Source: Trichodelitschia bisporula (Eukaryota; Ascomycota; Dothideomycetes; Phaeotrichales; Phaeotrichaceae). Taken from it: 64,000 nucleotides of DNA. The notes below the pieces were generated by a model that made no database searches, was not told the origin of the DNA, and worked only from the letters and a program-made list of their open reading frames with translations. The first letter of the stretch is position 1. Every line of letters starts with the position of its first letter. The position numbers were made by a program, and so were the translations under genes. Of this stretch, positions 33,565 to 43,770 are shown in pieces. The stretch is from contig ML996703.1 in NCBI GenBank assembly GCA_010356995.1, positions 558,001-622,000 on the forward strand, in the 5' to 3' direction.

Positions 33565-35225
33565 TTTCGTTTGGTATTCGGCTCGTTTAGGTTGGCGTTC
33601 GGGAGGCTAGCTGATTTAGAGATTCGGTACCTGGAGTTGGCGGCGTTCTTGAATCTCTCCGTAATTAGCTTCGAGATTTCCTTATCGCAAGCGCCGTGTT
33701 TTGACGCGCCTCACGCGATCATGAACGGTCTTCTCCGATGGAATTGAGCAACCAATTGAAGTCAAGTCGCCCATGCTCCTACACCGGGCATTTTTTCATG
33801 CCTGCTGGGCTGTAAATGTTCGTGGCTCCGGGACTTTATCGTCTCACCCGCACGAACCCGTACGAACCCGTACTACGGTACGAACCCCACATCACCGTAA
33901 GGCTGTCAGTGTTAGAGCCGAGCCGTTCACGCCGTTCAGAAATCTAAACCAGATCCCCCCGCCGTCCCCCGTGACTCTCTTGGCGCTTCAACAAACTTCA
34001 ACCTCACCTCGCCGATATCTCAATAATGCCACCTTTCTTCCTCTCTGCCCTTATTCTCTGAACACACACCAAAGCAGCTGACACGTCTCAAGCGCTATGG
34101 AATCTCATGGCGAGTACAAGTCAATGGACTTCGGCGTTACCGTTGCTCCAGCTCTCCTTTCGCTCCTCTCACATTGGCTTTGAGGGAGAACAAGCCCAAG
34201 CCGATCGTGATACATTACTCCTGCGTCTTAGCTTTGAATGCAAGCTAGGTGCTCAGATTCGTCTACACGTCTGATCCCGGTCCCGGCTAGTTCTAGAGGG
34301 ACGTGACAGCAGCCCTGATATGATGACTTTGTTCGCCTCACTTTTGCTTGATATCCTGTTAGCCCTCCCTTGCTCGGCTAAGATCTACAAAAGAATTCGC
34401 TGACGAAATCCCCTTTCGTAAATTGCTGATTATCCAGGGTGTTGAAGCGTGTTATGTCGGGTCAGGCTATCAAAGCCTCCGGCCTCGCTGTCGCGACTTC
34501 TTTCCGAGATACTCAATGAAAGATTAGCCGATTCGATGCTCCCAACCGGCGCTGTCATCGTTCGCTTCCTGCAGGCTTACACGCACAAAATGTCCCGGAG
34601 ATTCTATACCCGACCTGGTTTTTTGAGCCCTATATTTGGTTTCTGGAGTTGCGTCAAGAGCCCGGCAGCTTACCTGTTCGCAGGTCAACACCCTGAGATC
34701 CAACTTGGCCCATCACTGTGCCTTTGGACCTACATGCTCATCGTAGATATCAATATCATTATGGCTTCATATCTCTGGGCCATTGGACCCTGAACGCACC
34801 AGTACAGGCGGAGTATCAGCCACCAGGGCCGCACCCTTACACATTACGCATGTGACGGTTCCTCTGCACGAGGCGGGTACGAGCTTTGAAACAACAAGGC
34901 TGCCATTTGCTACCGAAGCACCAATCAATCGAAGGTGCTGATCACTTTTAGCATCCAGTGGCATATCAGACACGGAATCTCTTGGGTGGTATTGCTCGCC
35001 TCAGTTTTCAGTGTCGAGTACATGCAGAAAACAGGGCGAATCGATTCCGAGACCGCGATGTTAAGAAGAATGCGATACCGGGTCGAGCCCGATACCGGCT
35101 CATGAGATGTCGTATGCCGTAGAGATTCAGTATATAAAGGATACCTCTGCTGCTCAATTCACAAGCCAGGAGTCCCTCGGAATTCAACTCTACCATTTTA
35201 CGCAACTTTGGTCTTGTCTGGAACC
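33565..35225. other. Intergenic, about 1.7 kb
   Basis: No gene supported. The plus-strand frame ending at 34793 has no ATG at its beginning and matches nothing I know. Near 33848-33890 the sequence repeats CGTACGAACC and CGGTACGAACC. Confidence 0.5.
35131..35138 (+). promoter_or_regulatory. TATA box (TATATAAA)
   Basis: TATATAAAGG lies about 90 nt before the ATG at 35226 of a small candidate gene, a spacing usual for fungal TATA promoters. The interval is C/T-rich in the transcript sense. This is the clearest TATA box I noticed in the window. Confidence 0.6.
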
Positions 35226-35912
35226 ATGCAGTCCCCATCAGCAGTTCCATCGTCCCCCTCCCAAGTTTCTCTATGCCTTCGAGGCATCTGTGGCGTTGCT
35301 ATATACGGCTCGCGGGCATTGTCATGTCAAAAGAGCGAACATGTGGTTGTCGATGTACCTCGGACAGAAGCAGAGGTCCCGATTGAGGTAAGAACCCCCT
35401 CTGCTGCCAACAGCCGCTGGCACCTCTGGTCTTCAGATCCTCACGTCATTAGGACCAATTGGCCAACCTGGGAGTGGATCCGGAAGTCATCGGTATGGTA
35501 ATGAAACGGTACTTCACCCGAGGTATGCTTCCTCTGGAACGCTTCTTTCAAACGTCAACCAGCCGCCTGGAATACCTCCACGTCGGTGGAGGTGACAACG
35601 AGGCCTATCATCAGCGCAGAAGAACTGCTTTCAACAACCAGACTGGCCGGTCCCAAGTACCATCCGACATGGCGTATGATGGTAGTGGCAAGATTTTGCA
35701 CACCCGGAGGTCCCAATGTTAGGCTTCGAGGAGATGGCAATCTGATATGCCACCCACCAGTATCAGAGAGCCAAAGGTCCCCCCTTGCTTTGCATTCCAC
35801 TCGCTCTGGATTCAGGATAACTCTCAGCAGCACAGATCAAAGCCTCCCCGGAGCTTTCACTTCAGGACTAATCACGACAGGATTTACGGCCACAGATTTT
35901 CATTCTATCTGA
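35226..35912 (+). CDS. Small spliced orphan candidate gene behind a TATA box
   Basis: I do not recognise the product. Exon 35226-35387 (from MQSPSAVPSSPSQ to EVPIE) ends at GAG|GTAAGA; a 65-nt intron ends at ATTAG and the frame continues as DQLANLGVDPEVIGMVMKRY from 35453. From there two models are possible. One reads straight through to TAG at 35722 (143 residues). The other uses a 40-nt intron (35523-35562, GTATGC to CCAG) and continues with ISAEELLSTTRLAGPKYHPT and RFCTPGGPNVRLRGDGNLIC to 35912 (193 residues), which looks more protein-like. No signal peptide or membrane segment is obvious. Clean splice signals in frame and the TATA box support a real gene; the exact 3' structure is uncertain. 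Confidence 0.45.
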
Positions 35913-36110
35913 CACCAGCTCCGCCCCCTAACTCCAAGTTCACCCCGTCCACCTCTCGAAAACTATCACTTATGAAGACAGCATGTCTTCGAAGATTGCC
36001 CCTTGACTCGCAGTCGAATCTGAGAAGTAACCTGCAAGATAATTCCATCAGCTACTACCATGCACGAAAATGTTCGATTTTTCCGTCGACTTACCGTTCA
36101 AATGCAATGC

Positions 36111-36412
36111 CTAATCGATGAGTGTATAACACTCAGGACATTGCTTGCCAGGCAAAACCCAAACAGTCTTGCCGCTGGCAGCGCATGTTGGGCACTTCCT
36201 CGCGGGCATCTTGTGATCGTCAAACATGTTTCTCCTTCATCCATTTCCGACATACTCACCGTCGACGTGTGAATAGGAGCGCCACCGGAATCTGGTTGAA
36301 TGCGGCTCGGCATGTCGAATTCGTCATCGCAGACTTCATCGAAGTCAAACCGAGCGTTGATGGTCGGTAACAGTTGGACACCGAGACGCTCGAGGATCTC
36401 TTGACGCTGCAT
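36111..36412 (-). CDS. Small zinc-ribbon-like protein (83 residues)
   Basis: Two exons (36412-36260 and 36209-36111) with a 50-nt intron (GTGAGT to CAAG). The first half is acidic (MQRQEILERLGVQLLPTINA, then DFDEVCDDEFDMPSRIQPDS) and the second half ends in KCPTCAASGKTVWVLPGKQC followed by PECYTLID. The CPTC and CPEC pairs 16 residues apart form a plausible four-Cys zinc site, though the family is unknown to me. Upstream of the ATG in the gene sense is a C/T-rich leader (CATCTTCTCATCTTCCTCC), typical of fungal genes. Alternatively the unspliced frame would run to about 104 codons but would lose the second Cys pair. Confidence 0.55.
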
Positions 36413-36614
36413 GTTTGGAGGTATTCAAAGAGTTGGTTTGCTTGCCAGGTGGCGGTCAGGTTGAAACTGGCGAGTTGGAGTAAGAGGAGGAAGATGAGAA
36501 GATGGTTGCTGGATGGAGCTTCAATGCGGCAAGCCCTTGACCTTTTATCTACTCTACGCCTTCAGATCTCATCGCCGCAAATTTGGTTACCCGAACGCTG
36601 AGTTGGTTTCTCCA

Positions 36615-36908
36615 TCATTTTGTTGAAGCGAGGTTCGGCTTCATGCTCGCTCTTGGACAGGGCTCTTCCGGAGTCAAGCGTACAACTGCGGTACATCTGG
36701 TTACTTCCGGGTCGAGGCGCTCCATTTCATCACGACAATGCCAGTCTTCGACGGGTATGTGCCCGATTCCCCTGAGGTATCCGAATTCAATGTCGGAGGA
36801 AGTAGTGAACCGCCTGGATCCATGCGGTAGTTGTCGCGGTGAATCTGGTATGGCTACGAGGGGCAGCGTTGAGATCTGTGCAACATCGCGCATTGCTTGG
36901 TTGGTCAT
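36615..36908 (-). CDS. Small unrecognised reading frame (97 codons)
   Basis: ATG-started frame beginning MTNQAMRDVAQISTLPLVAI and containing DIEFGYLRGIGHIPVEDWHC. Composition looks protein-like and codons are balanced, but no family is recognised. A second, overlapping ATG frame begins 37 nt upstream in another phase, so the true product, if any, is unclear. Confidence 0.3.
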   Translation of the reverse strand: MTNQAMRDVAQISTLPLVAIPDSPRQLPHGSRRFTTSSDIEFGYLRGIGHIPVEDWHCRDEMERLDPEVTRCTAVVRLTPEEPCPRASMKPNLASTK

Positions 36909-38260
36909 CGGTATCGGGTTGTATGGATCTCATGTTGGGTCTCGTCAGTTTGTTTCATTGCATGCTTCTAGGAGAGCTGATGTGAGAATAGCGCTGTTCT
37001 GATTTTGGTCGATTCTCCCTTGGTATATCTCCCTTTGTCTTTTGGTCCCCTTCCAGCTGCTCGAGACGGCCTAGCAATGAATGATTTGATTTGAGTTCTC
37101 CCATACTCAGATGCGTTGACGTCTTCTCCTACACAGTCCATCCATCACGTTACGTGCTACAGCACACCGAGCCTTACCACGTCCACCGCTTCCTCACCGG
37201 AAAACTGACCATAGCAAGGCAAGACACCCATCCCACGGTGGCACAAAACTCGTTGCTGCTGCTCCTGCCGACCCCTGTATGCGAACATTCGGGCGCTGCA
37301 GTTGGGCCTTCTGACCTGCTACATACGCGCTCAACTGGCTATCACATCAGCCTGTGTCGATGCCGGCTTCCGGCGGTCAAGACTTGATAACCTAGTATAC
37401 CGGTGATTTGCTCGCCTCATAGTGTGATTCGAATGCCTTCGACCAGCGGGCCCCAGGCTCCGACATCGGAGATACCCGCCCTCTCGTCCCCAGCACCAGC
37501 CTCATCTGCCCTACCTCTGTGCATCACTCTTCACCATATCCAAGGCGCCTCGCGAGATATTTCCATAATGGCGTTCCGGCGGCGATGTCATGTCGCTCAG
37601 GCAACACAACCCCGCCGAAGCTTTGCATGCAACGTGATCCGTACTTGTTGCAGCTATGCGTGTATGCTGTGCATGTACAGGCTCATGTACATGCATGTAA
37701 CGTACTGCCTAGTTGGTCCCAACGCCGCGGGATCCTTCTTCCCAATCTAATTGCTGGCTTTTGTAGGTGCGGCGGTCGTGTGTTCGGTTTCCGGAAGCGA
37801 TGCACGGCTCTGGGCTTTGGGCGACTGAAAATCTGCAGTCTACGCGCTCCAGCTTCACGTCCCGTATACATGGAGGGACGGCAAACATGGGATGAAGGGA
37901 TCATACGCAAAGAACATCCAGTATTCGGTACCTACTAATCACCACGACACTTGGTACAAGGCGCAAATATCCAAGGTGCTACTGCGCAACTCAGCTTCCC
38001 GTTCGCCTCTTCGCCGATCTCGGACTTCGCGAACAACTTAATTGACCGACGAAGCGGGAGTGAGCAGAAACGCATGTACCCGCCATGATAGCGCCATGCG
38101 TGCAGAGAAGCAGACCCGCGGTTGTCGGAGCCTTCCATGTGCTGCGGGGCATTGCGGTCAGCAGCCGCTGGCGAATAAGCCGGTGTAACCGTGTAAGGAT
38201 CGATCTTAGAGCCGCAGTTGGCGCAAGCATACTGTAGATTGTCGAATATTGGGTTATCTG

Positions 38261-38671
38261 TCAGTTGAGGCGAGGCTGAAATAACCGGTGATTCAATTGG
38301 GGAGGAACTTTTGGCGAGGCATACGATGCAACGGAAGCGCGCGACATAAGCATATCAGACACGATCGCGCACCAATGAATCCATATGGATGAAGACTCTC
38401 TTTTGCTCCCAATTTTACCCATGCAATATACCGAGTCTCGGGTTTGCTCGCAGCTCTGACAGTACATCGCGAAGCTGCATAGCGGGACTCGACGTCCGGA
38501 AAAGCGATTCGATTTTGGCGGCTTGAAGCCGTGCGTTGTGGCGGCTCTGAAGACAAAGTCCAACCCGTTGTCGTACGATCGCATTTCCGAGCTTTCGTCA
38601 CCGAGGCGCATCGTGTCCCGCATTTTCGTAATTATGACGACTGGAACCGAACGCGTGGCGGGAGGCGACAT
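38261..38671 (-). CDS. Small unrecognised reading frame (136 codons)
   Basis: An ATG-started frame (MSPPATRSVPVVIITKMRD) with a Cys-containing middle (MYCQSCEQTRDSVYCMGK). Third positions favour G/C. No domain is recognised. It ends 210 nt before the PLC stop codon in the sense of transcription, both on the minus strand, and could also be part of the PLC 3' region. Confidence 0.25.
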   Translation of the reverse strand: MSPPATRSVPVVIITKMRDTMRLGDESSEMRSYDNGLDFVFRAATTHGFKPPKSNRFSGRRVPLCSFAMYCQSCEQTRDSVYCMGKIGSKRESSSIWIHWCAIVSDMLMSRASVASYASPKVPPQLNHRLFQPRLN

Positions 38672-38880
38672 CAACAAATTTCCTTGAGTCCATGAGCGAC
38701 ATCGGTGATGCTGGCCGATATTGATCGAAGGCGCGCCAAAGCACAAGCAGTGAGAGGTTCGCTAAGCCAAGTCTATCATAAGTCATCATGAGGCCGTCTT
38801 CTACGTGCTATCGCTAAAAGCGCTTCAACTAGTAACCTGCGTAAACAGCAACCCGTTGGCTGTATCCAGATATCGCAGGA

Positions 38881-40931
38881 CTATCGGATGGGCAGCTCTG
38901 TTTCCTGGAGAGCACGGGTGCGGAGCGTGCTCAGGCGATCGTTCAGGCGCACAAGCAGAACGCCCTTACTCTGGAACCCGTTGATATCACACAAATGCAC
39001 GAATCGATATCCCGGCATCAGACGATCTAGGCGAATGCAAGACCAAGCAGCTTTCTCGTCGCGCCCGAGTTTGTCCTGCATCACCTTGAATCTGTGCGCC
39101 GTCAGGATCACTTGTCAGACTAAAAGTCTTTCAAGGACGAGACCATTGAGGACAAGGAGGCTCGGATCCCTTACCTGAGAAAACTCAACTCCCGGTCCAG
39201 CGCAGGGACGCCATCAAAGGTGATGATCTGACTTGCAAAACTTGGATGAATGCCCTTAACCGCCTTCGTCTTCGCTTTGAACTCCTCACTCTTGACGTGG
39301 CGACGAGCGTCTGGCAGTGTCTCGACATGCAACTCACACTTTACGTACGGACGTAAATCTTCAGGCTTGATTCCCTTCGGGACTGGAAGATCTTGCCCAG
39401 CAATGAACTCGATACTGAGAGATCCGGTTTGTTGGCCCGTTAGGCTGGCGACGGGTAAAGGCATAGAGGCGCTTCTGAACCTTTCCGGCTTGAGGACCCA
39501 CCCATCGCTATTCGAGAACATGGCATCGTTGAGCATCATGGAGCCGTCCAGCTTTTGCCAGTTGAGAGCAACCATCTGGACTCCTTGACGCCAGAAGGGG
39601 GCCGGGTCCAGATTAGACGACGAAACTCTCGTGCCTTTGGGGTACGTCCGCATGAAGTAATGCTTGTTGTGATTGAACAGTCCAATTGGGTCGGTCTTGT
39701 GTACTTCCATGAAGGCCTTTTCGGAAAGGGAGAAGACGTGAGTTGGGATTGTGGCCTCGGGTTGCGTCAGACTCTTGAAGTGACAACTCCTAGTGTAGAC
39801 GCCCAAACGGCTCAAGGCTTCCACGATCTTGCTAGGCTTGCTCTTGGGCTGATTGCTGCGTACTTTGCTGGTTTCATCATCCGAGTTGTTCTCCGAGGTG
39901 TCAGGAATTGACGCCCCGTTTTTGGATTCTTCGGTGGCTGACTTGGGAGGTGAGTATTTAACCTTGATTAAGATCTTATTCCTCAGTTGGTTGGGTGAGG
40001 GAAGCTCAGTGCATTCGTCAGGGTTATGGGGCAAGCTATCCGGTCCTAAGAGGATCCCCTTGAAGCACGTATTCATAATCTCAACCATAATTTCTTGCTG
40101 CTCGTGGCTGGTGTGAACCTCAAGGCTGAGGATGACGGGAAGATCCCTTCGGATTTTAGTTCCTGTGGCTGCTAACGAGCAGCGCTACTTACGAGGTGAC
40201 AAAGGCATTGTCGCGAATCGCTTCACACACTTGGCGAAAAGAGATCTCGCGCGTTGCAGTATACCCATGCAAGACGACAGGTTCACCCTGCGATAAGGTT
40301 TTCTTCAACTGGTTAGAACCTTTTTGCGGCGGCGGAGGAGCCTCTTCGTCGGACGACGATGACGACGATGGAGGTTGTCCATCCCAGACATCGATCTCAA
40401 CGCAACGTCCGCCGCGGAGAAGAACCTGGGAGCTTCAGTTTTGGTTCCATTCGGGGGAATTGCTGGTCTAGTGCTTACATTTCTGTATCCCTCGACAGTC
40501 GACTCCCCGTAGAGTTGATGGCCAGTGAGGTAAGTATTGTGACTTGATGAAATGAAGTAATTTGACATAGGATGATCGTAGTATGAGGGATCTCCGTTAG
40601 AGATCCTGGTCCAGTCCTGCGCGCTGCCCCACTCGGACGTCATGAACTCCAAGAAGCTATTGAACCCCTCCCCATCAGCGATGTCGAACGACCGCACATC
40701 CTCCTTTTGCACGTCCCGCAACCACTCCACTAAGCCCTGGCGCGTCGTGAGCTTGTACTGCGACTCGAGCTGATTGTAGATGACCCGCAGGGGATTTAAA
40801 ACTGCCGCTTCAAGTGTCTTCACTTGGAGGCCCGGTTGCGGGTGGCGCCACGGAGCTACCCCACCTCCCGCCTGCTTCGTCGCATCGCTAGACAGCTTCG
40901 GTAGAGCTGCGACGTCCTTTGGTTTCGGCAT
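38881..40931 (-). CDS. Phosphoinositide-specific phospholipase C
   Basis: Exons can be read as 40931-40479, 40425-40193, 40146-39175 and 39091-38881, 622 residues from the in-frame ATG at 40931. Domains in order: an EF-hand-like region (about residues 25-95), PI-PLC X with [36 protein letters not shown] and EPVVLHGYT (both catalytic His and the acidic Ca2+ ligands present), a charged linker, PI-PLC Y with [32 protein letters not shown] and [20 protein letters not shown], and a C2 domain ending in [11 protein letters not shown]. It splits PIP2 into IP3 and diacylglycerol. The start is uncertain: the frame stays open to about 41130, and the residues [13 protein letters not shown] upstream resemble fungal PLC N-termini, with a pyrimidine-rich acceptor CTCTCTGCAAG at about 41105-41120, so a further 5' exon is likely. 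Confidence 0.93.
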
Positions 40932-42226
40932 GCCTCTGGTGCTGGGTGGGACGACAGGACAACTGAAGGAAGTGTGACTCCAATACCACGTCGAGGCTTG
41001 TGAAGGCTGAGCTGTACTCGGCGTGACTGCAGCCGCAAGCTTACGCTTGCGATGTAGCTTTTCAAAGGGAAGCGACGAGACGCGAACGGCTGTTCCCACG
41101 CCTTGCAGAGAGAGAGGAAGGGGAGGAATAATATGTGCAGAGTTTAGGCCAAAAGCCTAACGTCCTAATGAGACGGGCGAGGTGCAGTCCTCCAGCGATG
41201 AGCGCTCCTATGGTCACGTGCTGCAATCGCGGACAAACGACCTGCATCAATCGCCCTGCACTGTTGGTATCTGGAACTTACTGTTGAAAGTCCAGAGGCG
41301 ATAAGAACGAACACTTTGAAAGCAAAACTTATTCGGCACAATGCTCACCTATTGCCTCTACCCACCAGTGAAGTGCAAACAGTCAGCATCAAACGGAATG
41401 AACCAACTAACCTTATCATGTCAAGCCGGACCACCAGATCGTATCGTATCATTCACTAGAACTACGTAGTTTAGTCCGGGTCTGTCTATGGAAGAAGCTA
41501 CGGGCTACTCCTGGCCTTGACGTCATGTCAGGTGCTCCGTCCGAACCAACTGACAGCGTTTCCAGTTCCCAGTCCCAATTGGTCCCCCAGCCATGGTGCG
41601 GAACTTTGGAGCCCCCACATCGAGCCTGGCGTGGAGCTTTCAAAGAGGAGCTGAATATTCCTGAGTATATCTTAGGTTAAGGCGCACAGTATATAACCTG
41701 CAATTTGAAGGTCGTCTGGGTTGCAGGAAAGTGAACATCTCAGTTTCGTCCGGTCATTTTGAACCTCAAATTCGAACTCCGGGTTGCAGGGTGACTGGGT
41801 CGCCGATGACGATGAATTTACAGGGCTCCAACGAGCATAGCGTAATTCTCTGGGACAGGGCCAGACATTGCTTTGGATGTATACGCTCCGTAAAGCAATG
41901 GTCAACGAAAAGATAGCATGCAGCGACGTAGTTGACGTGCGACGTTTCGAGCGGCCGAGTGGGAGCATTTGAACAAGTCACACCCGTGTCAATTGACGCG
42001 ACATCCGAAGGTACAAGTGAAGATACGGTGGTTTATGCCGAGGGACGAGCGGCTGTGCTACAAGCAACTGAAGCTTGATGCAACATGTGAAAGTACCCAA
42101 GGCAAAAGAAAGATATGTTTAGGACTACGAACCCCAATCGACCGGTAGCCGAAGGACGTGCTGAAAGTCGTCCAGGTATGTCCAGGAGCTGGCTGGTTTC
42201 CTCCAACAATCCAATTAACTCCGATT
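40932..42226. other. PLC 5' region and intergenic DNA
   Basis: The first 200 nt may hold more PLC coding sequence in the same frame. The rest, to the stop codon of the MOSC gene, shows no supported gene; frames are under 100 codons. Confidence 0.5.
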
Positions 42227-43318
42227 CTAAAGTGACTTGAGGAAGAAGTGCTGCTCGGTGACATCCGTGACTTCGAATTCCATCCCGACTTCAACGTCGC
42301 CTTCCTCTCGTGGAGCGCACAACATCCCAAAACAGGGCTTGAAGGTAATGCCCCGGTCAATGCGTCTATAGCTCATGAGCGTATCCCAAGGCTGCTTCTT
42401 GTTCTTGACTCCGGTTTCCGGGTTCACATTAGGAACCTGGCATCTGGCACAGCGGCAGACGACATCCATGGTCACTCCTTCACGCTTCTTTTCAGTCTTC
42501 TCTCCACTGCCTCCAATGCGCAAAGTCTTCCACACATCCTCTCCCCAAGGCTCGTTACTCTCAACAATGATGTTCGGACGGAATCGCTCAATGCTCATCG
42601 GTTCCTCGCTCACTAGCTTCAGTCTCCGGTTCAGTTCGTCAATGCTCTTCTGGTTCGCCACCAGCACTGGCATCATGTCGGCGAACTTCGTGCTCTGGGT
42701 CCGTCCCAAGACCTTCGGCGCTCCGCTGCCGCGAAGAACCCGTGGGGACGGGCCCTTGTAAACGAGCCTGATGTCCTTGTCCAGGAATTTGCAAAATGGT
42801 GCCGCAAGGTCGGCCGCGTACGCCCAAGCGTCCGTTTTAGTACCCCATATTTCAACCTCCACCAATTCTGTATTCGCTTTGAGCCAGTCTTTCGACGGAT
42901 GTGCAGCGATCTTGACCTTCAAATCCGGAGCTCCGCTGATGCTGATCTCAAGCTCATCGTTCTCCGTAAGGGCCGTGTTGATGAGTGTCATAGCTGACAG
43001 TTGGCGAATAGTGAGGAACTTCCACGTTGTAGCATCCACAAACATCCAGTTTCGGTCAAGATCCAGTCCCGTTTTGAACACTTTAGCTTTCTGGACCACA
43101 ATGCCGCGGCATGACTTGATGGGGTAGACGCGGAGCTGTTTGACCTTGGTCGGCGGAGGCTTAGGAATATCAGAAGTGCTCGCGATCTGATGGGTGATAC
43201 GGGATTCAAAAAAGAACAGCAATGGTATGATGGTGATGGCGAAGAAAAAGAAAACGCGGATGAAGACGTTCCCTGCCGTGAATTCGACGTTGGTGAACAG
43301 TTCTGTGAGTGACCCCAT
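42227..43318 (-). CDS. MOSC-domain molybdenum-cofactor protein, mARC-like, membrane-anchored
   Basis: Single exon of 363 residues. An N-terminal membrane segment (about residues 18-40, FIRVFFFFAITIIPLLFFF) is followed by the MOSC N-terminal beta-barrel (QLRVYPIKSCRGIVVQKAKV, GLDLDRNWMFVD) and the MOSC domain. The expected cofactor-binding Cys is in RCARCQVPNVNPETG, and RFRPNIIVES and the late Cys-containing FKPCFGMLC also fit. Vertebrate mARC enzymes reduce N-hydroxylated compounds together with cytochrome b5 and its reductase at the outer mitochondrial membrane; the anchor and domain order are the same here. The exact substrate is inference. It and the neighbouring hydrolase gene are both on the minus strand, 452 nt apart. 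Confidence 0.9.
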   Translation of the reverse strand: MGSLTELFTNVEFTAGNVFIRVFFFFAITIIPLLFFFESRITHQIASTSDIPKPPPTKVKQLRVYPIKSCRGIVVQKAKVFKTGLDLDRNWMFVDATTWKFLTIRQLSAMTLINTALTENDELEISISGAPDLKVKIAAHPSKDWLKANTELVEVEIWGTKTDAWAYAADLAAPFCKFLDKDIRLVYKGPSPRVLRGSGAPKVLGRTQSTKFADMMPVLVANQKSIDELNRRLKLVSEEPMSIERFRPNIIVESNEPWGEDVWKTLRIGGSGEKTEKKREGVTMDVVCRCARCQVPNVNPETGVKNKKQPWDTLMSYRRIDRGITFKPCFGMLCAPREEGDVEVGMEFEVTDVTEQHFFLKSL

Positions 43319-43770
43319 TGTTGACTCTAATCATGAAGATCGCACAGAGCTGCTTAAGTACATAAAACCAGGCTTTGCGCAGCAAACAGAAAGCAGGGCG
43401 CTTATCGGAGGGAGGTTGGCAGGATGCATCCGCGATCCTTATACGTTGTGCGCTCAGACGCACTTGTTAAAGAGGTACAGCCGAGGGGGGCAAGACTCCC
43501 TGGTCGGCATCTGCCAAGAGTAAGCGGCGTAGCCCGATTAGGCAGCCGCTGTGGTATAGATGCTACATTTAGCTCATCGACTGAGGATTGTCATTGTACG
43601 TGAATAAAGAGAGCCTTCATTGCGTGGCTATCGATTTCAACCCCCTTCCAACTCCTTTCCCAACCTTATCCAACCTGTGGAATGTTACTTGTGTTCAAGC
43701 CCAAAAGGAGCGTCGCAAAATATGAACATGCGCCACAAAGGAATCAAGACAAAGCCTATAATTTAGGGTA
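43319..43770. other. Intergenic, MOSC gene promoter side
   Basis: No gene in 452 nt; it holds the upstream region of the MOSC gene and the 3' end of the hydrolase gene. Confidence 0.6.

Larger units (their letters stand above)
36413..38880. other. Gene-poor stretch, about 2.5 kb
   Basis: Apart from the two low-confidence minus-strand frames listed at 36615-36908 and 38261-38671, nothing is supported. Around 37630-37700 a GCATGTACAGG/CATGTACATGCATG stretch is rich in short inverted repeats. Confidence 0.45.

Noticed and set aside
34449-34793. 115-codon plus-strand frame with a possible membrane segment
   Set aside because: GTG start, no leader signals, no similarity recognised.
36583-37002. 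139-codon plus-strand frame opposite the 97-codon minus candidate
   Set aside because: Starts near a TTG/GTG, ends in a region of mixed composition, and reads like the complement of the more protein-like minus frame.
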